Origin: Luteimonas rhizosphaericola
Lineage (GTDB): Bacteria > Pseudomonadota > Gammaproteobacteria > Xanthomonadales > Xanthomonadaceae
DNA length: 64,000 nucleotides
Assembly (NCBI RefSeq): GCF_029888045.1
Contig: NZ_JARXRN010000028.1
Coordinates: forward strand, 163,924 to 227,923
Reading direction: 5' to 3'
The stretch's first letter is position 1, and every line of letters begins with the position of its first letter. Below the pieces are notes generated by a model. It searched no databases. It was given only the letters and a program-made list of their open reading frames with translations, and was not told the DNA's origin. The translations under genes and the position numbers were made by a program. Shown here one piece after another: positions 8,398-18,974 of this stretch.

Positions 8398-11115
8398 ATG
8401 AATATCCCAGACGGTCCGCTGCGCGACCAGCTCGAATTCGCCGACACCGACACCCTGCTGCGCGACGACGTGCGCCGCCTCGGCGCCCTGGTCGGCGAAG
8501 TGCTCGCCGAGCAGGGTTCGCCGGCATTGCTGGAGGAGGTCGAAGGCATCCGCCGCGCCGCGATCGCGCGGCGCGAGCAGGGCCTGCCGGTCGACGCGCT
8601 GGCCGAGGAGATGGCGCGCGTGCCGCTGGCCGACGCCGAGGTGGTGGTGCGCGCGTTCTCCACCTATTTCGGTGCGATCAACCTGGCCGAGCGGGTGCAC
8701 CGCATCCGCCGCCGGCGCGAGTACGAGCGCAGCAGCGAGCTGCCGCAGCCCGGCGGGTTCGAGGCGGTGCTGCGCGGGCTGCGCGAGGACGGCGTCACCT
8801 TCGAGGAACTGCAGGCCACGCTGCCGCGGCTGTGGGTCGAGCCGGTGTTCACCGCGCATCCGACCGAAGCCGTGCGCCGGGTGATGCTGGAGAAGGAGCG
8901 CGACATCGTCGGCCGCCTGGTCGACGACATCGACCGCACGCGCACGCCGGTCGAACGTCGCGCGGACCTGGAGCGCATCCGCCTGTCGCTCACCGCCGGC
9001 TGGCAGACCAGCGACACGCCGGCCGAGAAGCCGACCGTGGCCGACGAGGTCGAGCACGTCGGCTACTACCTGGCCAACATGCTCTACCGCGTGGTGCCGG
9101 TGTACTACGAGGCCTTCGCGGAGGCGGTCGAAGCCGTGTACGGCCGCCGCATCACGCTGCCGCAGGTGCTGCGCTTCGGCACCTGGGTCGGCGGCGACAT
9201 GGACGGCAACCCCAACGTCAACGCCGACACCATCCGCGCCGCGCTCGACGCGCAGCGGGCGCAGGCGATCGCCCAGTACCGCGCCGACCTGCGCGCGCTC
9301 GGCAACATGCTCACCCAGTCGCTGGGCCGGGTGGAGGTGGACGCGGCGGTCGTCGCGCGCACCGATGCCTACATCGCGCAGCTGCCGCAGGCCGCGCGCC
9401 GGCTGCGGCCGCGCCTGGCGGACATGCCGTACCGGCGCCTGATCGACATGATGAAGGCACGCCTGGCGCTGACCGCCGAGGGCGATGCACGCGGCTATGC
9501 CGGCGCACGCGAATTCATTTCCGACCTGGAGCTGATCGACGCCAGCCTCGCCCGCCACCGCGGCGAGCATGCCGGGCGCTTCGCGCTGCAGCGGGTGCTG
9601 TGGCGCGCGCGCACCTTCGGCTTCCACCTCGCCGCGCTCGACCTGCGCCAGGACTCGGCGGTGCACGACACCGCGCTCGGCGACCTGCTGGGCGACGACG
9701 GCTGGGCCGCGCGCGAGGCCGACGACCGCACCGCGCGCCTGCAGGCGCTGCTGGACAAGCCGCCGTCCGCGCCGTCTGCGCCCGGCGATGTGCTGGCTTC
9801 GACGCTCGCGGTCTTCCGCACCGTGCTGGACCTGCGCGCCAGCCACGGCGTGGACGCGATCGGCCTGTACATCATCAGCATGAGCCGCAGCGCGGCCGAT
9901 GCGCTGGCGGTGCTGGCGCTGGCGCGCGTGGCCGGCTGCGTCGAGGGCGACGGCGTGCCGCTGGACGTCTCGCCGCTGTTCGAAACCGTCGACGACCTCA
10001 AGGCCGCGCCCGACGTGATGCGCTCGCTGTTCGCCGATCCCGCCTATCGCCGCCACCTGTCCGCGCGCGGCGACGAGCAGACGGTGATGCTCGGCTATTC
10101 CGACAGCGCCAAGGACGGCGGCCTGTTCGCCTCGCGCTGGGCGCTGCAGCGCACCCAGGTGGAGCTGACCGCGCTGGCCAACGAGTTCGGCGTGCGGATC
10201 ATGTTCTTCCACGGCCGCGGCGGTTCGGTCAGCCGCGGCGGCGGCAAGACCGAGCGCGCGATCATCGCCGCGCCGCGCGGCTCGGTGAACGGCTCGATGC
10301 GCGTCACCGAGCAGGGCGAGGTGATCCACCGCAAGTACGGCATCCGAGCGCTGGCGCTGCGCAACCTGGAGCAGACCACCGGCGCGGTGCTGCGCGCGAC
10401 CCTGCGCCCGCGCCCGCGCGATCCGCGCGAGGACGCCTGGCGCGAGATGGCCAAGGCCCTGGCCGACGCCTCGCGCGCGCACTACCGCGCGCTGGTGCAC
10501 GAGCACCCGGATTTCCCCGACTACTTCCGCGCCGCCACCCCGGTGGACGTGATCGAACGCCTGCAGATCGGCTCGCGTCCCTCGCGCCGGCGCGACGGCG
10601 GCATCGACAACCTGCGCGCGATCCCGTGGGTGTTCGCCTGGTCGCAGAACCGCTCCGGCCTCACCGGCTGGTACGGCATCGGCCACGCGCTGTGCCAGGG
10701 CGTGCAGCGCTACGGCCAGGACGCGATGTCGGAGATGGCGCGCGACTGGCCGTTCTTCGCCGCGATGCTCGACGACGTCGAGATGCTGCTGGCCAAGTCC
10801 GACCTCGCCATCTTCGAGCGCTATTCGAAGCTCGCCGGCCCGCTGCACGAGACCTTCCACCCCGGCATCGCCGAGGAGTTCCTGCGCACCTGCGACGCGA
10901 TCCTGCTGCTCAAGCAGCGCGACCGCATCCTCGCCGACGACTACCGGCTGCGGCTGTCGATCCGGCTGCGCAACCCGTACGTCGATCCGCTCAGCCTGCT
11001 GCAGGTCGAACTGCTGCAGCGCTGGCGCGCCGGCGGCCGCGAGGACGAGGACCTGCTGCGCGCGCTGGTGTCGACCGTCAACGGGATCTCGGCGGGCATC
11101 CAGAACACCGGCTGA
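8398..11115 (+). CDS. ppc: Phosphoenolpyruvate carboxylase
   Basis: A 905-residue anaplerotic enzyme converting PEP and bicarbonate to oxaloacetate. Catalytic landmarks are present and intact: FTAHPTEAVRR with His154, FHLAALDLRQDS, LGYSDSAKDGG with Lys572, FFHGRGGSVSRGGG, GSRPSRR followed by the conserved IPWVFAWSQNR, and the terminal GISAGIQNTG typical of full-length PEPC. The ATG at 8398 gives the normal family length. The frame stays open far upstream (to 5593) only because of GC bias. With MaeB (31455) and AceE (41278) it forms part of the PEP-pyruvate-oxaloacetate node genes in this window. Confidence 0.97.
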   Translation: MNIPDGPLRDQLEFADTDTLLRDDVRRLGALVGEVLAEQGSPALLEEVEGIRRAAIARREQGLPVDALAEEMARVPLADAEVVVRAFSTYFGAINLAERVHRIRRRREYERSSELPQPGGFEAVLRGLREDGVTFEELQATLPRLWVEPVFTAHPTEAVRRVMLEKERDIVGRLVDDIDRTRTPVERRADLERIRLSLTAGWQTSDTPAEKPTVADEVEHVGYYLANMLYRVVPVYYEAFAEAVEAVYGRRITLPQVLRFGTWVGGDMDGNPNVNADTIRAALDAQRAQAIAQYRADLRALGNMLTQSLGRVEVDAAVVARTDAYIAQLPQAARRLRPRLADMPYRRLIDMMKARLALTAEGDARGYAGAREFISDLELIDASLARHRGEHAGRFALQRVLWRARTFGFHLAALDLRQDSAVHDTALGDLLGDDGWAAREADDRTARLQALLDKPPSAPSAPGDVLASTLAVFRTVLDLRASHGVDAIGLYIISMSRSAADALAVLALARVAGCVEGDGVPLDVSPLFETVDDLKAAPDVMRSLFADPAYRRHLSARGDEQTVMLGYSDSAKDGGLFASRWALQRTQVELTALANEFGVRIMFFHGRGGSVSRGGGKTERAIIAAPRGSVNGSMRVTEQGEVIHRKYGIRALALRNLEQTTGAVLRATLRPRPRDPREDAWREMAKALADASRAHYRALVHEHPDFPDYFRAATPVDVIERLQIGSRPSRRRDGGIDNLRAIPWVFAWSQNRSGLTGWYGIGHALCQGVQRYGQDAMSEMARDWPFFAAMLDDVEMLLAKSDLAIFERYSKLAGPLHETFHPGIAEEFLRTCDAILLLKQRDRILADDYRLRLSIRLRNPYVDPLSLLQVELLQRWRAGGREDEDLLRALVSTVNGISAGIQNTG

Positions 11116-11129
11116 GGCCGCGCATCCGG

Positions 11130-11163
11130 CGGCACCGGCAACCGGCACCCGCGCACGGTGCCG
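11130..11163. terminator. Hairpin between convergent ppc and esterase genes
   Basis: CGGCACC (11130-11136) can pair with GGTGCCG (11157-11163). It sits in the 69-base gap between convergent genes, where a bidirectional transcription stop would be expected. There is no T-run, so this is tentative. Confidence 0.3.
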
Positions 11164-11184
11164 GCCACCCGCGTGATCGAAGAC

Positions 11185-12042
11185 CTATCGCACCGGCACG
11201 GGCGCTTGGCCGAACAGCTGCAGCATCGCCCGCCGGTAGCCCTCGCCGATGCTCGCGGCGTGGGTGCCTTCGGGGAGCACGACCAGGTCCACGTCCCAGG
11301 GGGCATCGGCGCGGCCGGTCCAGGCGGCCGTCCACTCCGCCGCGCCCTGCACCCGCGGCGCGGTGTCGCGCGCGCCACTGACTACCACGACCGCCAGGTC
11401 GTCGCGCCGGTGCGCCGCCGGCGCATCGAACAGCTGCTCGCGCGCCGGCGCGAACACCGGGTTGCTGGCGATCCGGCCCTGGAACAGATCCGGGTCGCGC
11501 AGCGCCGACCACAGCACGAAGTAGCCGCCACGCGACTGCCCGACCAGCACGCGCCGCGCAGGATCGGCGCGGTAGCGGCTTTCTACCTGCGGCAGCACCT
11601 GCGCGCGCAGGAACCTGTGATAGGCCTCCGCACCGCCCTGGTCCGGTGCGCTGTCGGGACCCACGGCGGTGAAATCGTGGTCGCGCCGGTTGATCGACGG
11701 ATCGAAATCGCCGTAGGCGATCCCGACCACGATGGCCTCGGGCAGGCCCTCGTCGTAGGTCAGGAACAGGTGGGTGGGCGCCAGCAGGGGAAACAGGCTG
11801 TCGCCGTCGAGCAGGTAGACCACCGGCCACGATGCCTCCGGCGCCTCCTCGTAGCCCGCGGGCAGGCGCACGTAGACGTGGTGGGTGCGCCCGCTGGCCG
11901 CGTCCACCAGCGGAAAGTAGCCACCGCGCAGTGCGGGCAGGTGGTCCAGCGGCACCGGTGGGGCGCGCTCGTCCGCGGGCAGCGCCGCAGCGGCGGCCAT
12001 CGCGCACAGCCACAGGCCCAGGACGCAGAACAGCCTCCGCAT
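11185..12042 (-). CDS. Secreted alpha/beta-hydrolase (putative esterase family)
   Basis: A 285-residue exported hydrolase of the putative-esterase family (esterase D, Fes, mycolyltransferase group). A signal peptide (MRRLFCVLGLWLCAMAAAAA) is followed by VVYLLDGDS, which forms the oxyanion strand, and the nucleophile elbow VGQSRGGYF. The catalytic His is plausibly in the PEGTHAASIG segment near the C-terminus, and a D lies in the SGARDTAP loop. Siderophore esterases and S-formylglutathione hydrolase share this fold; the signal peptide argues against a formaldehyde role despite adjacency to frmRA-fghA. It is divergent from frmR with 106 bases between starts. Confidence 0.8.
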   Translation of the reverse strand: MRRLFCVLGLWLCAMAAAAALPADERAPPVPLDHLPALRGGYFPLVDAASGRTHHVYVRLPAGYEEAPEASWPVVYLLDGDSLFPLLAPTHLFLTYDEGLPEAIVVGIAYGDFDPSINRRDHDFTAVGPDSAPDQGGAEAYHRFLRAQVLPQVESRYRADPARRVLVGQSRGGYFVLWSALRDPDLFQGRIASNPVFAPAREQLFDAPAAHRRDDLAVVVVSGARDTAPRVQGAAEWTAAWTGRADAPWDVDLVVLPEGTHAASIGEGYRRAMLQLFGQAPVPVR

Positions 12043-12114
12043 GGTGGCTCCAGGCCGGCGGGGTCGGGCGCCGGCGGGGCCGATGCTAGCGCAGCACCGC
12101 CATGCCGCCTCGGA

Positions 12115-12132
12115 TATACTGCCCCCCACTAT
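12115..12132 (+). promoter_or_regulatory. frm promoter -10 overlapped by FrmR-type operator
   Basis: TATACT (12115-12120) is a near-consensus -10 box. Overlapping it at 12116-12132 is ATACTGCCCCCCACTAT, an imperfect palindrome (ATA-TG / CA-TAT arms) around a C6 tract. FrmR/RcnR/CsoR repressors are known to bind AT-rich arms flanking a G/C tract, and this site lies 17 bases before the chosen frmR start. Formaldehyde modification of FrmR would release it and induce the operon. The match is by eye. Confidence 0.65.
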
Positions 12133-12148
12133 CGAGCCGGTGCCCGTC

Positions 12149-12424
12149 GTGCCGCATTCGCCCGAGGAAAAGAAGAAGGTCCTCGCCCGCATCCGCCGCA
12201 TCCGCGGCCAGTGCGAGGGCGTGGAGCGCGCGCTCGGGGCCGGTGCCGACTGCGCGCCCGTGCTGCAGCAGATCGCGGCGATCCGCGGCGCGGTCAACGG
12301 GCTGATGAGCGAGGTGCTCGAGGCGCACCTGCGCGAGCAGTTCGGCGAACCCGCGGCCGACGCCGCCAGCCGCAAGGCGCGGGTGGACGAGATGACCGCG
12401 CTGGTGCGCTCGTATCTGAGATGA
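12149..12424 (+). CDS. frmR: Formaldehyde-responsive transcriptional repressor FrmR
   Basis: A 91-residue all-helical DUF156 (CsoR/RcnR/FrmR) repressor. The GTG at 12149 gives MPHSPEEKKKVLARIRRIRG, collinear with E. coli FrmR from its first residue; another in-frame GTG three codons upstream is possible. Cys35 (in AGADCAPV) is the residue crosslinked by formaldehyde in FrmR, and His60 occupies the conserved second position. It autoregulates through the operator at 12116-12132 and controls frmA and fghA downstream. A short perfect hairpin separates it from frmA. Confidence 0.9.
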   Translation: MPHSPEEKKKVLARIRRIRGQCEGVERALGAGADCAPVLQQIAAIRGAVNGLMSEVLEAHLREQFGEPAADAASRKARVDEMTALVRSYLR

Positions 12425-13582
<1,158 letters not shown>

Positions 13583-13590
13583 CGCTCGCG

Positions 13591-13613
13591 CCCCTCTCCC
13601 CCGGGGAGAGGGG
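13591..13613. repeat. CCCCTCTCCCC palindrome, xanthomonad-type intergenic repeat
   Basis: An 11-base arm (13591-13601) is followed after one base by its exact reverse complement (13603-13613), then by GTCGGGTCGAGGG. Similar CCCTCTCCC-n-GGGAGAGGG words are common between genes in xanthomonads and other proteobacteria. It lies nine bases past the frmA stop and could act as a terminator or mRNA-end stabiliser between frmA and fghA. Confidence 0.6.
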
Positions 13614-13762
13614 TCGGGTCGAGGGGGCGGCGACACCCCGGTGATCGGCCGTTGCGCCCCCGCAGCGTCCGCGTCCGCCGACCCCCTCACGCTCCTTTGC
13701 AGCCTCATCCGGCGCGTCGCGCCACCTCCTCCCTGGCGGGAGACGGAAACACGGGAGAGACC

Positions 13763-14605
13763 ATGATGCTCGAACGCATCGAACACCGCGCCTGTTTCGG
13801 CGGCTGGCAGGACGTTTACGAACACGCATCGCGCGCGCTGGGTTGCACGATGCGCTTCGGCGTGTACCTGCCGCCGCAGGCGGCCGCGCCCGGCGCGCGC
13901 ATGCCGGTGCTGTACTGGCTGTCCGGGCTGACCTGCACCGAGCAGAACTTCATCACCAAGGCCGGCGCCCAGCGCTACGCGGCCGAGCACGGCGTGGTCG
14001 TCGTCGCCCCGGACACCAGTCCGCGCGGCGAGCACGTGCCCGATGCCGACGGCTACGACCTCGGCAAGGGCGCGGGCTTCTACCTCAACGCCACGCAGGC
14101 GCCGTGGGCGACGCATTACCGCATGCACGACTACGTGGTGGAAGAACTGCCGACGCTGGTCGAAGCGCAGTTCCCGGTCGACGACCGGCGCGCGATCAGC
14201 GGCCATTCGATGGGCGGCCACGGCGCGCTGGTGCTGGCGCTGCGCAACCCGGGGCGCTACCGCAGCGTGTCCGCGTTCGCGCCGATCGTGGCGCCGTCGC
14301 AGGTGCCGTGGGGCGAGAAGGCGTTCACCGCCTACCTCGGCGAAGACCGCGCGGCCTGGCGCGAGTGGGATGCCTGCGCACTGCTCGCCGGCGCCAGCGA
14401 GCGCCTGCCGCTGCTGGTCGACCAGGGCGAGGGCGACGAATTCCTCGACACCCAGCTAAGGCCCGACCTGCTGCGGGCAGCCTGCGCCGAGGCCGGGCAT
14501 CCGCTGACCCTGCGCCTGCAGCCGGGCTACGACCACAGCTACTACTTCATGGCCAGCTTCATCGGCGACCACCTGGCCCATCACGCGCGGGCGCTGCAGG
14601 CCTGA
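13763..14605 (+). CDS. fghA: S-formylglutathione hydrolase
   Basis: A 280-residue cytosolic serine hydrolase that releases formate and glutathione from S-formylglutathione, the last step of the pathway begun by FrmA. The serine elbow is [10 protein letters not shown] with Ser149; the acid is probably in DQGEGDEF and the catalytic His in YDHSYYF. The oxyanion segment [13 protein letters not shown] is typical. There is no signal peptide. GGGAGAG stands just before two consecutive ATG codons (13763 and 13766); the first is used here. It is 180 bases after frmA, with a strong palindrome between, so it may also have its own promoter. Confidence 0.95.
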   Translation: MMLERIEHRACFGGWQDVYEHASRALGCTMRFGVYLPPQAAAPGARMPVLYWLSGLTCTEQNFITKAGAQRYAAEHGVVVVAPDTSPRGEHVPDADGYDLGKGAGFYLNATQAPWATHYRMHDYVVEELPTLVEAQFPVDDRRAISGHSMGGHGALVLALRNPGRYRSVSAFAPIVAPSQVPWGEKAFTAYLGEDRAAWREWDACALLAGASERLPLLVDQGEGDEFLDTQLRPDLLRAACAEAGHPLTLRLQPGYDHSYYFMASFIGDHLAHHARALQA

Positions 14606-14861
14606 GCCCTCGGGGACGGCGGACCCCGCTCGACGGGCCGCCTCCGTCCCGGGGTGCCGCTGCGGCCGTCGCGGCGCTGCCGTCCTGGCGGATACGGCAG
14701 GTCCCCTGACGGCGGAGACGCGAGCCGCCGCGGGTTCCCTGGCCGTCCGGCGGCCTGCCGACCGGCCCGTGCCCCGGACGCATCGTCTTCCGCGCGGGGA
14801 ACGCGGCTCAGTTTCGCGGCTCCGCAGCCGTTATAGGCAGGGACTCCTCCCGGGAGCGGAC

Positions 14862-16694
14862 ATGCCCGCCTTCGACGATCCCGCCACGACCCGCCTGCCG
14901 GCGCTGCCCGATGCTCCCGTCGCGCTGATCCGGCTGGACGGCGACGGCCGGGTGCAGGCGCTCAACCGCGCCGCGATCGACCTGCTCGACCTGACCGGGG
15001 CCGACCCGCAGGCGCTGGGTTGCGATTGCGTGTGGGGCCTGTCGCCGGACGACCTCGGTGGCGAGGAGGGCGTGTGGGTGGCGCCCGGCCCCGATCCGGC
15101 GCGCCGCGTGTGCTACCAGTACGACCGCGACGGCGGCGGCTGGCTGCTGTCGCTGCCCGATCCGCACAGCGCCGCGCTGTGGCGCGAACGCGCCGCGGCC
15201 GCGTCGGTGGTTCCGCTGCTGCCCGCCGCGCCGGTCGCCGCCGCGGCGACGCCGGTCGCGGCCGCCGACGAAGGCGTCGCCGCCCAGCTGCTGGCGCGCG
15301 TGGGCGACCGCCTGGCGGCGTGCGAGCTCGATCTGCTGCTCGATCCCTCGGAGGCCGCGCGCCCCGAGACCCGCCGCCTGGCGGCCGGCTTCGGCAACCT
15401 CGCCGAGGCCATCCGCCAGGCGGTGGCGCTGTCGCTGCAGGTCGCCGCCGAGGTGCCGCACGTGGTGGCCGAAAACGACGAACTGGTGCGCCAGTCGCAA
15501 GCCCAGGTCGATGCGCTGGAATCGGTCGTCGCCTCCGCGCGCGGACTGCTCGAAGGGCTCGACGGCATCGGCGCCGACCTGCGCGCGGTGACCGCGGTGG
15601 CCGCCAGCGCCGACGACAGCGCGCGCGAGGGCGCCGCCGCGGCGCATGCCCTGGCAGAGGCGATGGCCGCGGTGCAGCAGAGCGCGGCACGCGCCAACGA
15701 CGTGATCGAGGTCATCGACCAGGTCGCGTTCCAGACCAATATCCTCTCGATCAACGCCAGCATCGAAGCCGCGCATGCAGGCCCCGCCGGCCGCGGATTC
15801 GCGGTGGTCGCGACCGAGATCCGGCGTCTGGCCGAGCGCGCCGCGGACGCCGCGCGCCACGTGCGCCGGATCATCGGCGAGAACGCGGAGGCGCTGGGCG
15901 AAGGCGCCGCGACCGCGCGCCGCACCGAGGACGTGCTCGGCGGGATCGGCGGCCTGCTCGCCCGCGCCAGCGCCGCGATCGACACCGTGGCCACCGGCGT
16001 CGCCCGCCAGGGCGAAGCGATCGCCGACATCGACCGCGCCGTGGGCCAGGTGGCCGAACTGGGACGCAGCAACCTGCAGCACGCGGCCAAGGTCGCCGAA
16101 CGCAGCGAGGCGCTGGGCACCGGCGCCGGCGCGCTGCACGACTGCGTCGGCCTGTTCCGGCTGCCGCCCGATCCGCTGCGCGAACCGCGCCACGCGCGCG
16201 TGCTGGACCTGGCGCGCGAGGCGTCGACCGCGATCGGTGCCACCTTCGCCGATGCCCTGCGCCAGCGCTGGATCGACGCCGATGCGCTGTTCTCGCGCGA
16301 CTACGCGCGGATCGAGGGCATCGAGCCGGCCAAGTACGAAACCGCGTTCGACGCCCTGTGCGACGAACTGCTGCCGCCGCTGCAGGAGGCGGTGCTGGCG
16401 GCGCATCCGTGGATCGTGTTCGCGATCAGCGCCAACCCCGACGGCTACGTGCCCACCCACAACGACCGCTTCTGCCAGCCGCTCACCGGCGATCCGGCGC
16501 GCGACCTGGTCGGCAACCGCACCAAGCGCATCTTCGCCGACCGCGTCGGCCGCAGCGTCGGCGCGCACACCGATCCGTACCGGCTGCAGGTCTATCGCCG
16601 CGACACCGGGCAGATCATGTTCGACCTGTCGGTGCCGGTGTTCGTCGACGGCCGCCACTGGGGCGGCTTCCGGGTGGGCTACACGCTGGACTGA
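14862..16694 (+). CDS. Cytoplasmic methyl-accepting chemotaxis protein with C-terminal sensor domain
   Basis: A 610-residue soluble chemoreceptor with no membrane segment. The N-terminal 100 residues look PAS-like ([23 protein letters not shown]). The signalling hairpin tip is at about residues 285-325 ([20 protein letters not shown] followed by [16 protein letters not shown]), flanked by coiled coils. After it comes a 170-residue C-terminal domain with [22 protein letters not shown] and [16 protein letters not shown], a sensor module known at the C-terminus of soluble MCPs. The receptor is therefore arranged PAS - signalling - sensor. No che genes are nearby, so it must serve a chemosensory array encoded elsewhere. 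Its last 16 bases overlap the convergent gene at 16679. Confidence 0.88.
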   Translation: MPAFDDPATTRLPALPDAPVALIRLDGDGRVQALNRAAIDLLDLTGADPQALGCDCVWGLSPDDLGGEEGVWVAPGPDPARRVCYQYDRDGGGWLLSLPDPHSAALWRERAAAASVVPLLPAAPVAAAATPVAAADEGVAAQLLARVGDRLAACELDLLLDPSEAARPETRRLAAGFGNLAEAIRQAVALSLQVAAEVPHVVAENDELVRQSQAQVDALESVVASARGLLEGLDGIGADLRAVTAVAASADDSAREGAAAAHALAEAMAAVQQSAARANDVIEVIDQVAFQTNILSINASIEAAHAGPAGRGFAVVATEIRRLAERAADAARHVRRIIGENAEALGEGAATARRTEDVLGGIGGLLARASAAIDTVATGVARQGEAIADIDRAVGQVAELGRSNLQHAAKVAERSEALGTGAGALHDCVGLFRLPPDPLREPRHARVLDLAREASTAIGATFADALRQRWIDADALFSRDYARIEGIEPAKYETAFDALCDELLPPLQEAVLAAHPWIVFAISANPDGYVPTHNDRFCQPLTGDPARDLVGNRTKRIFADRVGRSVGAHTDPYRLQVYRRDTGQIMFDLSVPVFVDGRHWGGFRVGYTLD

Positions 16695-17386
16695 GGCGCG
16701 CCCGGGCCGGCATCGGCCAGGGCGAAGTCGGTGCGCGCGAAGCGCCCGTCGTCCAGCGACGTCGCCGCACGCACCAGCGCAAGCGGCGATGCGAACATCG
16801 GCCCGGCGTGCACGCAGGTATGGAACTCGCCGTTCTCGCCGCAGGCATCCACGCCCGCCGGCAGGTCGGCCAGCAGCGCGGCGTCGAACGCGCGTCCGGC
16901 AAAGGCGGCATCGAGCTGCCGGGTGTCCACGCAGCACAGCGACGCGTGCAGTCCGCCGTCGATCATCTCCCGCGCCAGCGCGGCGGTCTCGCGACCGAAC
17001 AGCGGCGTGGCGACCCGCCAGCCGATGCGCGCCAGTTGCTGCTCGCGCCACGCGCGGATGTCGGCCAGGAACAGGTCGCCGAACGCGACCGTGCGCAGGT
17101 CCGGCCAGCGCATGGCCGCGCCCGCGAGCGCTTCCGTCATCGCCGCCTCGTAGGCCTTGTTCGTGCAGGACGCGGGCAGGTCGACCTCCAGCAGCGGCAG
17201 TCCGGTCGCCCCGGCCTGCGCGCGCAGCACCTCGCGGCGCACGCCCTGCATCGAACTGCGGCCGTCCTCGTTCGTGATCGTGCTCAACAGGCCCACCACG
17301 TCGAATTCGCCGCGCTGGCGCAGCACGTGCAGGCTCCACGCGGCGTCCTTGCCGCCGCTCCAGGCGAGCAGGGCGGGCGTGGGCAA
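16679..17386 (-). CDS. PP-loop ATPase of the diphthine--ammonia ligase (DUF71/Dph6) family
   Basis: About 235 residues of the adenine nucleotide alpha-hydrolase fold. The PP-loop is [14 protein letters not shown] near the N-terminus, and the family signature [10 protein letters not shown] is intact, preceded by a conserved [15 protein letters not shown] region. Bacteria lack diphthamide, so the true reaction is unknown; amide formation by adenylation is the reasonable expectation. The start is uncertain: TTG at 17386 follows the stop of the upstream gene by five bases, while GTG at 17422 would overlap that gene and add 12 Arg-rich residues. Its 3' end overlaps the convergent chemoreceptor gene by 16 bases. 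Confidence 0.85.
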   Translation of the reverse strand: MPTPALLAWSGGKDAAWSLHVLRQRGEFDVVGLLSTITNEDGRSSMQGVRREVLRAQAGATGLPLLEVDLPASCTNKAYEAAMTEALAGAAMRWPDLRTVAFGDLFLADIRAWREQQLARIGWRVATPLFGRETAALAREMIDGGLHASLCCVDTRQLDAAFAGRAFDAALLADLPAGVDACGENGEFHTCVHAGPMFASPLALVRAATSLDDGRFARTDFALADAGPGAPQSSV

Positions 17387-17391
17387 GGGAC

Positions 17392-17733
17392 TCAGCCGGC
17401 GCGCACGTCGCGCAGCTCCCACGCGCTGCCGGCGAGCAGGCGCATGCGCTGGCGCAGCAGGTTGCCGGGCAGCGAGGTGCTGGCGACCAGGTCGACGTGC
17501 AGGTCGTGCGGTTCTCCCGTCACCGTGGCGGCTGGGTCGACCGCGCCGAGCGCGGGATCGACCGCGTCCGGATCCTCCTGGCTGGCGCGCCAGCGCTGGA
17601 ACAGGGCGTCGGTGCGCAGCGCGGCCTGCAGTTCCTCGGCGAAGCCCTCGGCGCCCTGCGAGCGGAAGGCGAAGTCGCCGGCGCCGCGCAGGGCGGCCGG
17701 GTCGGGCAGGCGGATGTGGTAGCGGGTGGCCAT
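17392..17733 (-). CDS. Conserved hypothetical protein
   Basis: A 113-residue soluble protein with no recognised domain. It begins MATRYHIRLPDPAALRG, has an acidic central part (DPDAVDPALGAVDPA) and a C-terminal segment HDLHVDLVASTSLPG. No signal peptide, membrane helix or Cys is present. Gene-like codon use and the tight junction (five bases) with the downstream PP-loop ATPase gene suggest a two-gene operon. Function unknown. Confidence 0.7.
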   Translation of the reverse strand: MATRYHIRLPDPAALRGAGDFAFRSQGAEGFAEELQAALRTDALFQRWRASQEDPDAVDPALGAVDPAATVTGEPHDLHVDLVASTSLPGNLLRQRMRLLAGSAWELRDVRAG

Positions 17734-17797
17734 CGCGTCTCTTCGGTGCGGGTCAGGCCTCAGGCTAGCAGCCGGGCGCGTCGAGGCCGCGTGGCGG

Positions 17798-18739
17798 TCA
17801 GCCGAACTCGTGCGCGTCCGCGGCGAAGCCGACGCACACCGCGCCCTTGCCCACGTTGACCATGCCGGTCAGGCTCATCACGGTCTCGAACACCTCGATG
17901 CCGCGATCGGCGCAGGCCGCGCGCAGCGCCTCGTAGCCCGGCATCGCGCGCATCTCGTCGAGTTCGCCGCCGTAGCACAGGCACAGCGTGGGCGTGAGCA
18001 GGCCGGTTGCCACGCGCCGCGCGGCGAATTCGAACAGGGCGCGTACGGCCGGATCGAAGCCCTTGATCTTCGCCACCGGGCCGGTGTCGCCGCGCCAGCC
18101 GCGCAGTACCGGCTTGATGTCGAGCGCAGTGCCCAGCGCGGCGCTGAGCAGGCTCACGCTGCGGTCGCCCTTGTGGCGGGCGCGGTTGCGGATGTAGTAC
18201 AGGTCGCGCGGCACCAGGTAGCCGTAGGTGTGCAGCGCCAGGTGTTCCAGGCGCGCGCGGATGCGGCCGGGGCCGTCGCCGGCCGCGCGCAGCCGCACCG
18301 CCTCCACCGGCAGCACGCCCTGGGCCGAGAACAGGTTCTGCGTATCGACCAGGCGCATCGCGAACGGCGTGGCATGTCCCGCGGCGGCGCGGATCGGCTT
18401 GTACTCGTTGAGGATCGCGTAGCTGGCCTGCTGCGCGTGGTCGCGGATCTGGCTGCGCGTCTTCGTCACCGTCATGCAGAACACGTGGTCGTAGTCGACC
18501 ACCAGCCGCTGCAGGAACAGGTCGCGGATCTGCTCCACGGTGAACGGGATGGTCTCGGCGTTGGCGCCGCGCTCGGCGATGTGCGAGTGCAGGAAGGCCA
18601 GGGTGTCGGCCTCGTCGCGGTAGTCGACCCGCAGCTGGTCGCCGATGCGCACCGAGATCGGCAGGATCTCGACCTGGTGCTCGCGCAGGTACGCGACCGG
18701 CAGGTCGCAGGTCGAATCGACCACCAGTCCGATACGCAT
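17798..18739 (-). CDS. DegV family protein (fatty-acid-binding, FakB-like)
   Basis: A 313-residue DegV-domain protein. The typical opening MRIGLVVDSTCDLPVAYL contains the STCDL motif whose Ser and neighbours bind the lipid carboxylate in FakB proteins; later FCMTVTKTRSQ and FVDTQ-like (RLVDTQNLFSAQG) segments match the second conserved block. FakB proteins present fatty acids to the kinase FakA in Firmicutes, but DegV proteins in proteobacteria have no assigned partner. The start at 18739 has GGAAGGAGG nine bases upstream, clearly better than the open extension to 19126. Confidence 0.9.
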   Translation of the reverse strand: MRIGLVVDSTCDLPVAYLREHQVEILPISVRIGDQLRVDYRDEADTLAFLHSHIAERGANAETIPFTVEQIRDLFLQRLVVDYDHVFCMTVTKTRSQIRDHAQQASYAILNEYKPIRAAAGHATPFAMRLVDTQNLFSAQGVLPVEAVRLRAAGDGPGRIRARLEHLALHTYGYLVPRDLYYIRNRARHKGDRSVSLLSAALGTALDIKPVLRGWRGDTGPVAKIKGFDPAVRALFEFAARRVATGLLTPTLCLCYGGELDEMRAMPGYEALRAACADRGIEVFETVMSLTGMVNVGKGAVCVGFAADAHEFG

Positions 18740-18902
18740 GCGCTGGGCCTCCTTCCGTCGCGGGCCATCGCGCCCGACTGTCGCCCGCCATTGTCGCGCA
18801 GAGACCGCGGCCGCGGCAGCCGCGGATGCGCAGGTGCCCGGTTTCCTCACGGTGGCTCCCATCGCCCCTCTGCGCAGTTCCCGCGCCGGGCCCCGATGCG
18901 AC

Positions 18903-18926
18903 GACGGCCGCCCGGGGGCGGCCGTC
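18903..18926 (-). terminator. Strong GC hairpin downstream of the amidohydrolase operon
   Basis: GACGGCCGCCC (18903-18913) is the exact reverse complement of GGGCGGCCGTC (18916-18926). It lies about 50 bases beyond the stop of the leftward amidohydrolase gene and before the DegV promoter region. No T-run follows in either direction, so it is a terminator-like hairpin rather than a certain terminator. Confidence 0.45.
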
Positions 18927-18974
18927 CCGTCCAGCTTCGCCGCCCGCCAGCGGGCGACGCCGCCGGGGCGGACC

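Noticed and set aside
7744-11148. A 1134-codon frame on the minus strand opposite gshA and ppc
   Set aside because: Composition is that of an antisense shadow (Gln/His/Arg/Ala repeats); both genes on the plus strand are unmistakable.
11185-12042. Esterase as a second S-formylglutathione hydrolase
   Set aside because: It carries a signal peptide, whereas the pathway is cytosolic, and FghA is present.
15020-17722. A 900-codon plus-strand frame over the chemoreceptor and its neighbours
   Set aside because: Same cause; it has no recognisable motif and overlaps four supported genes.
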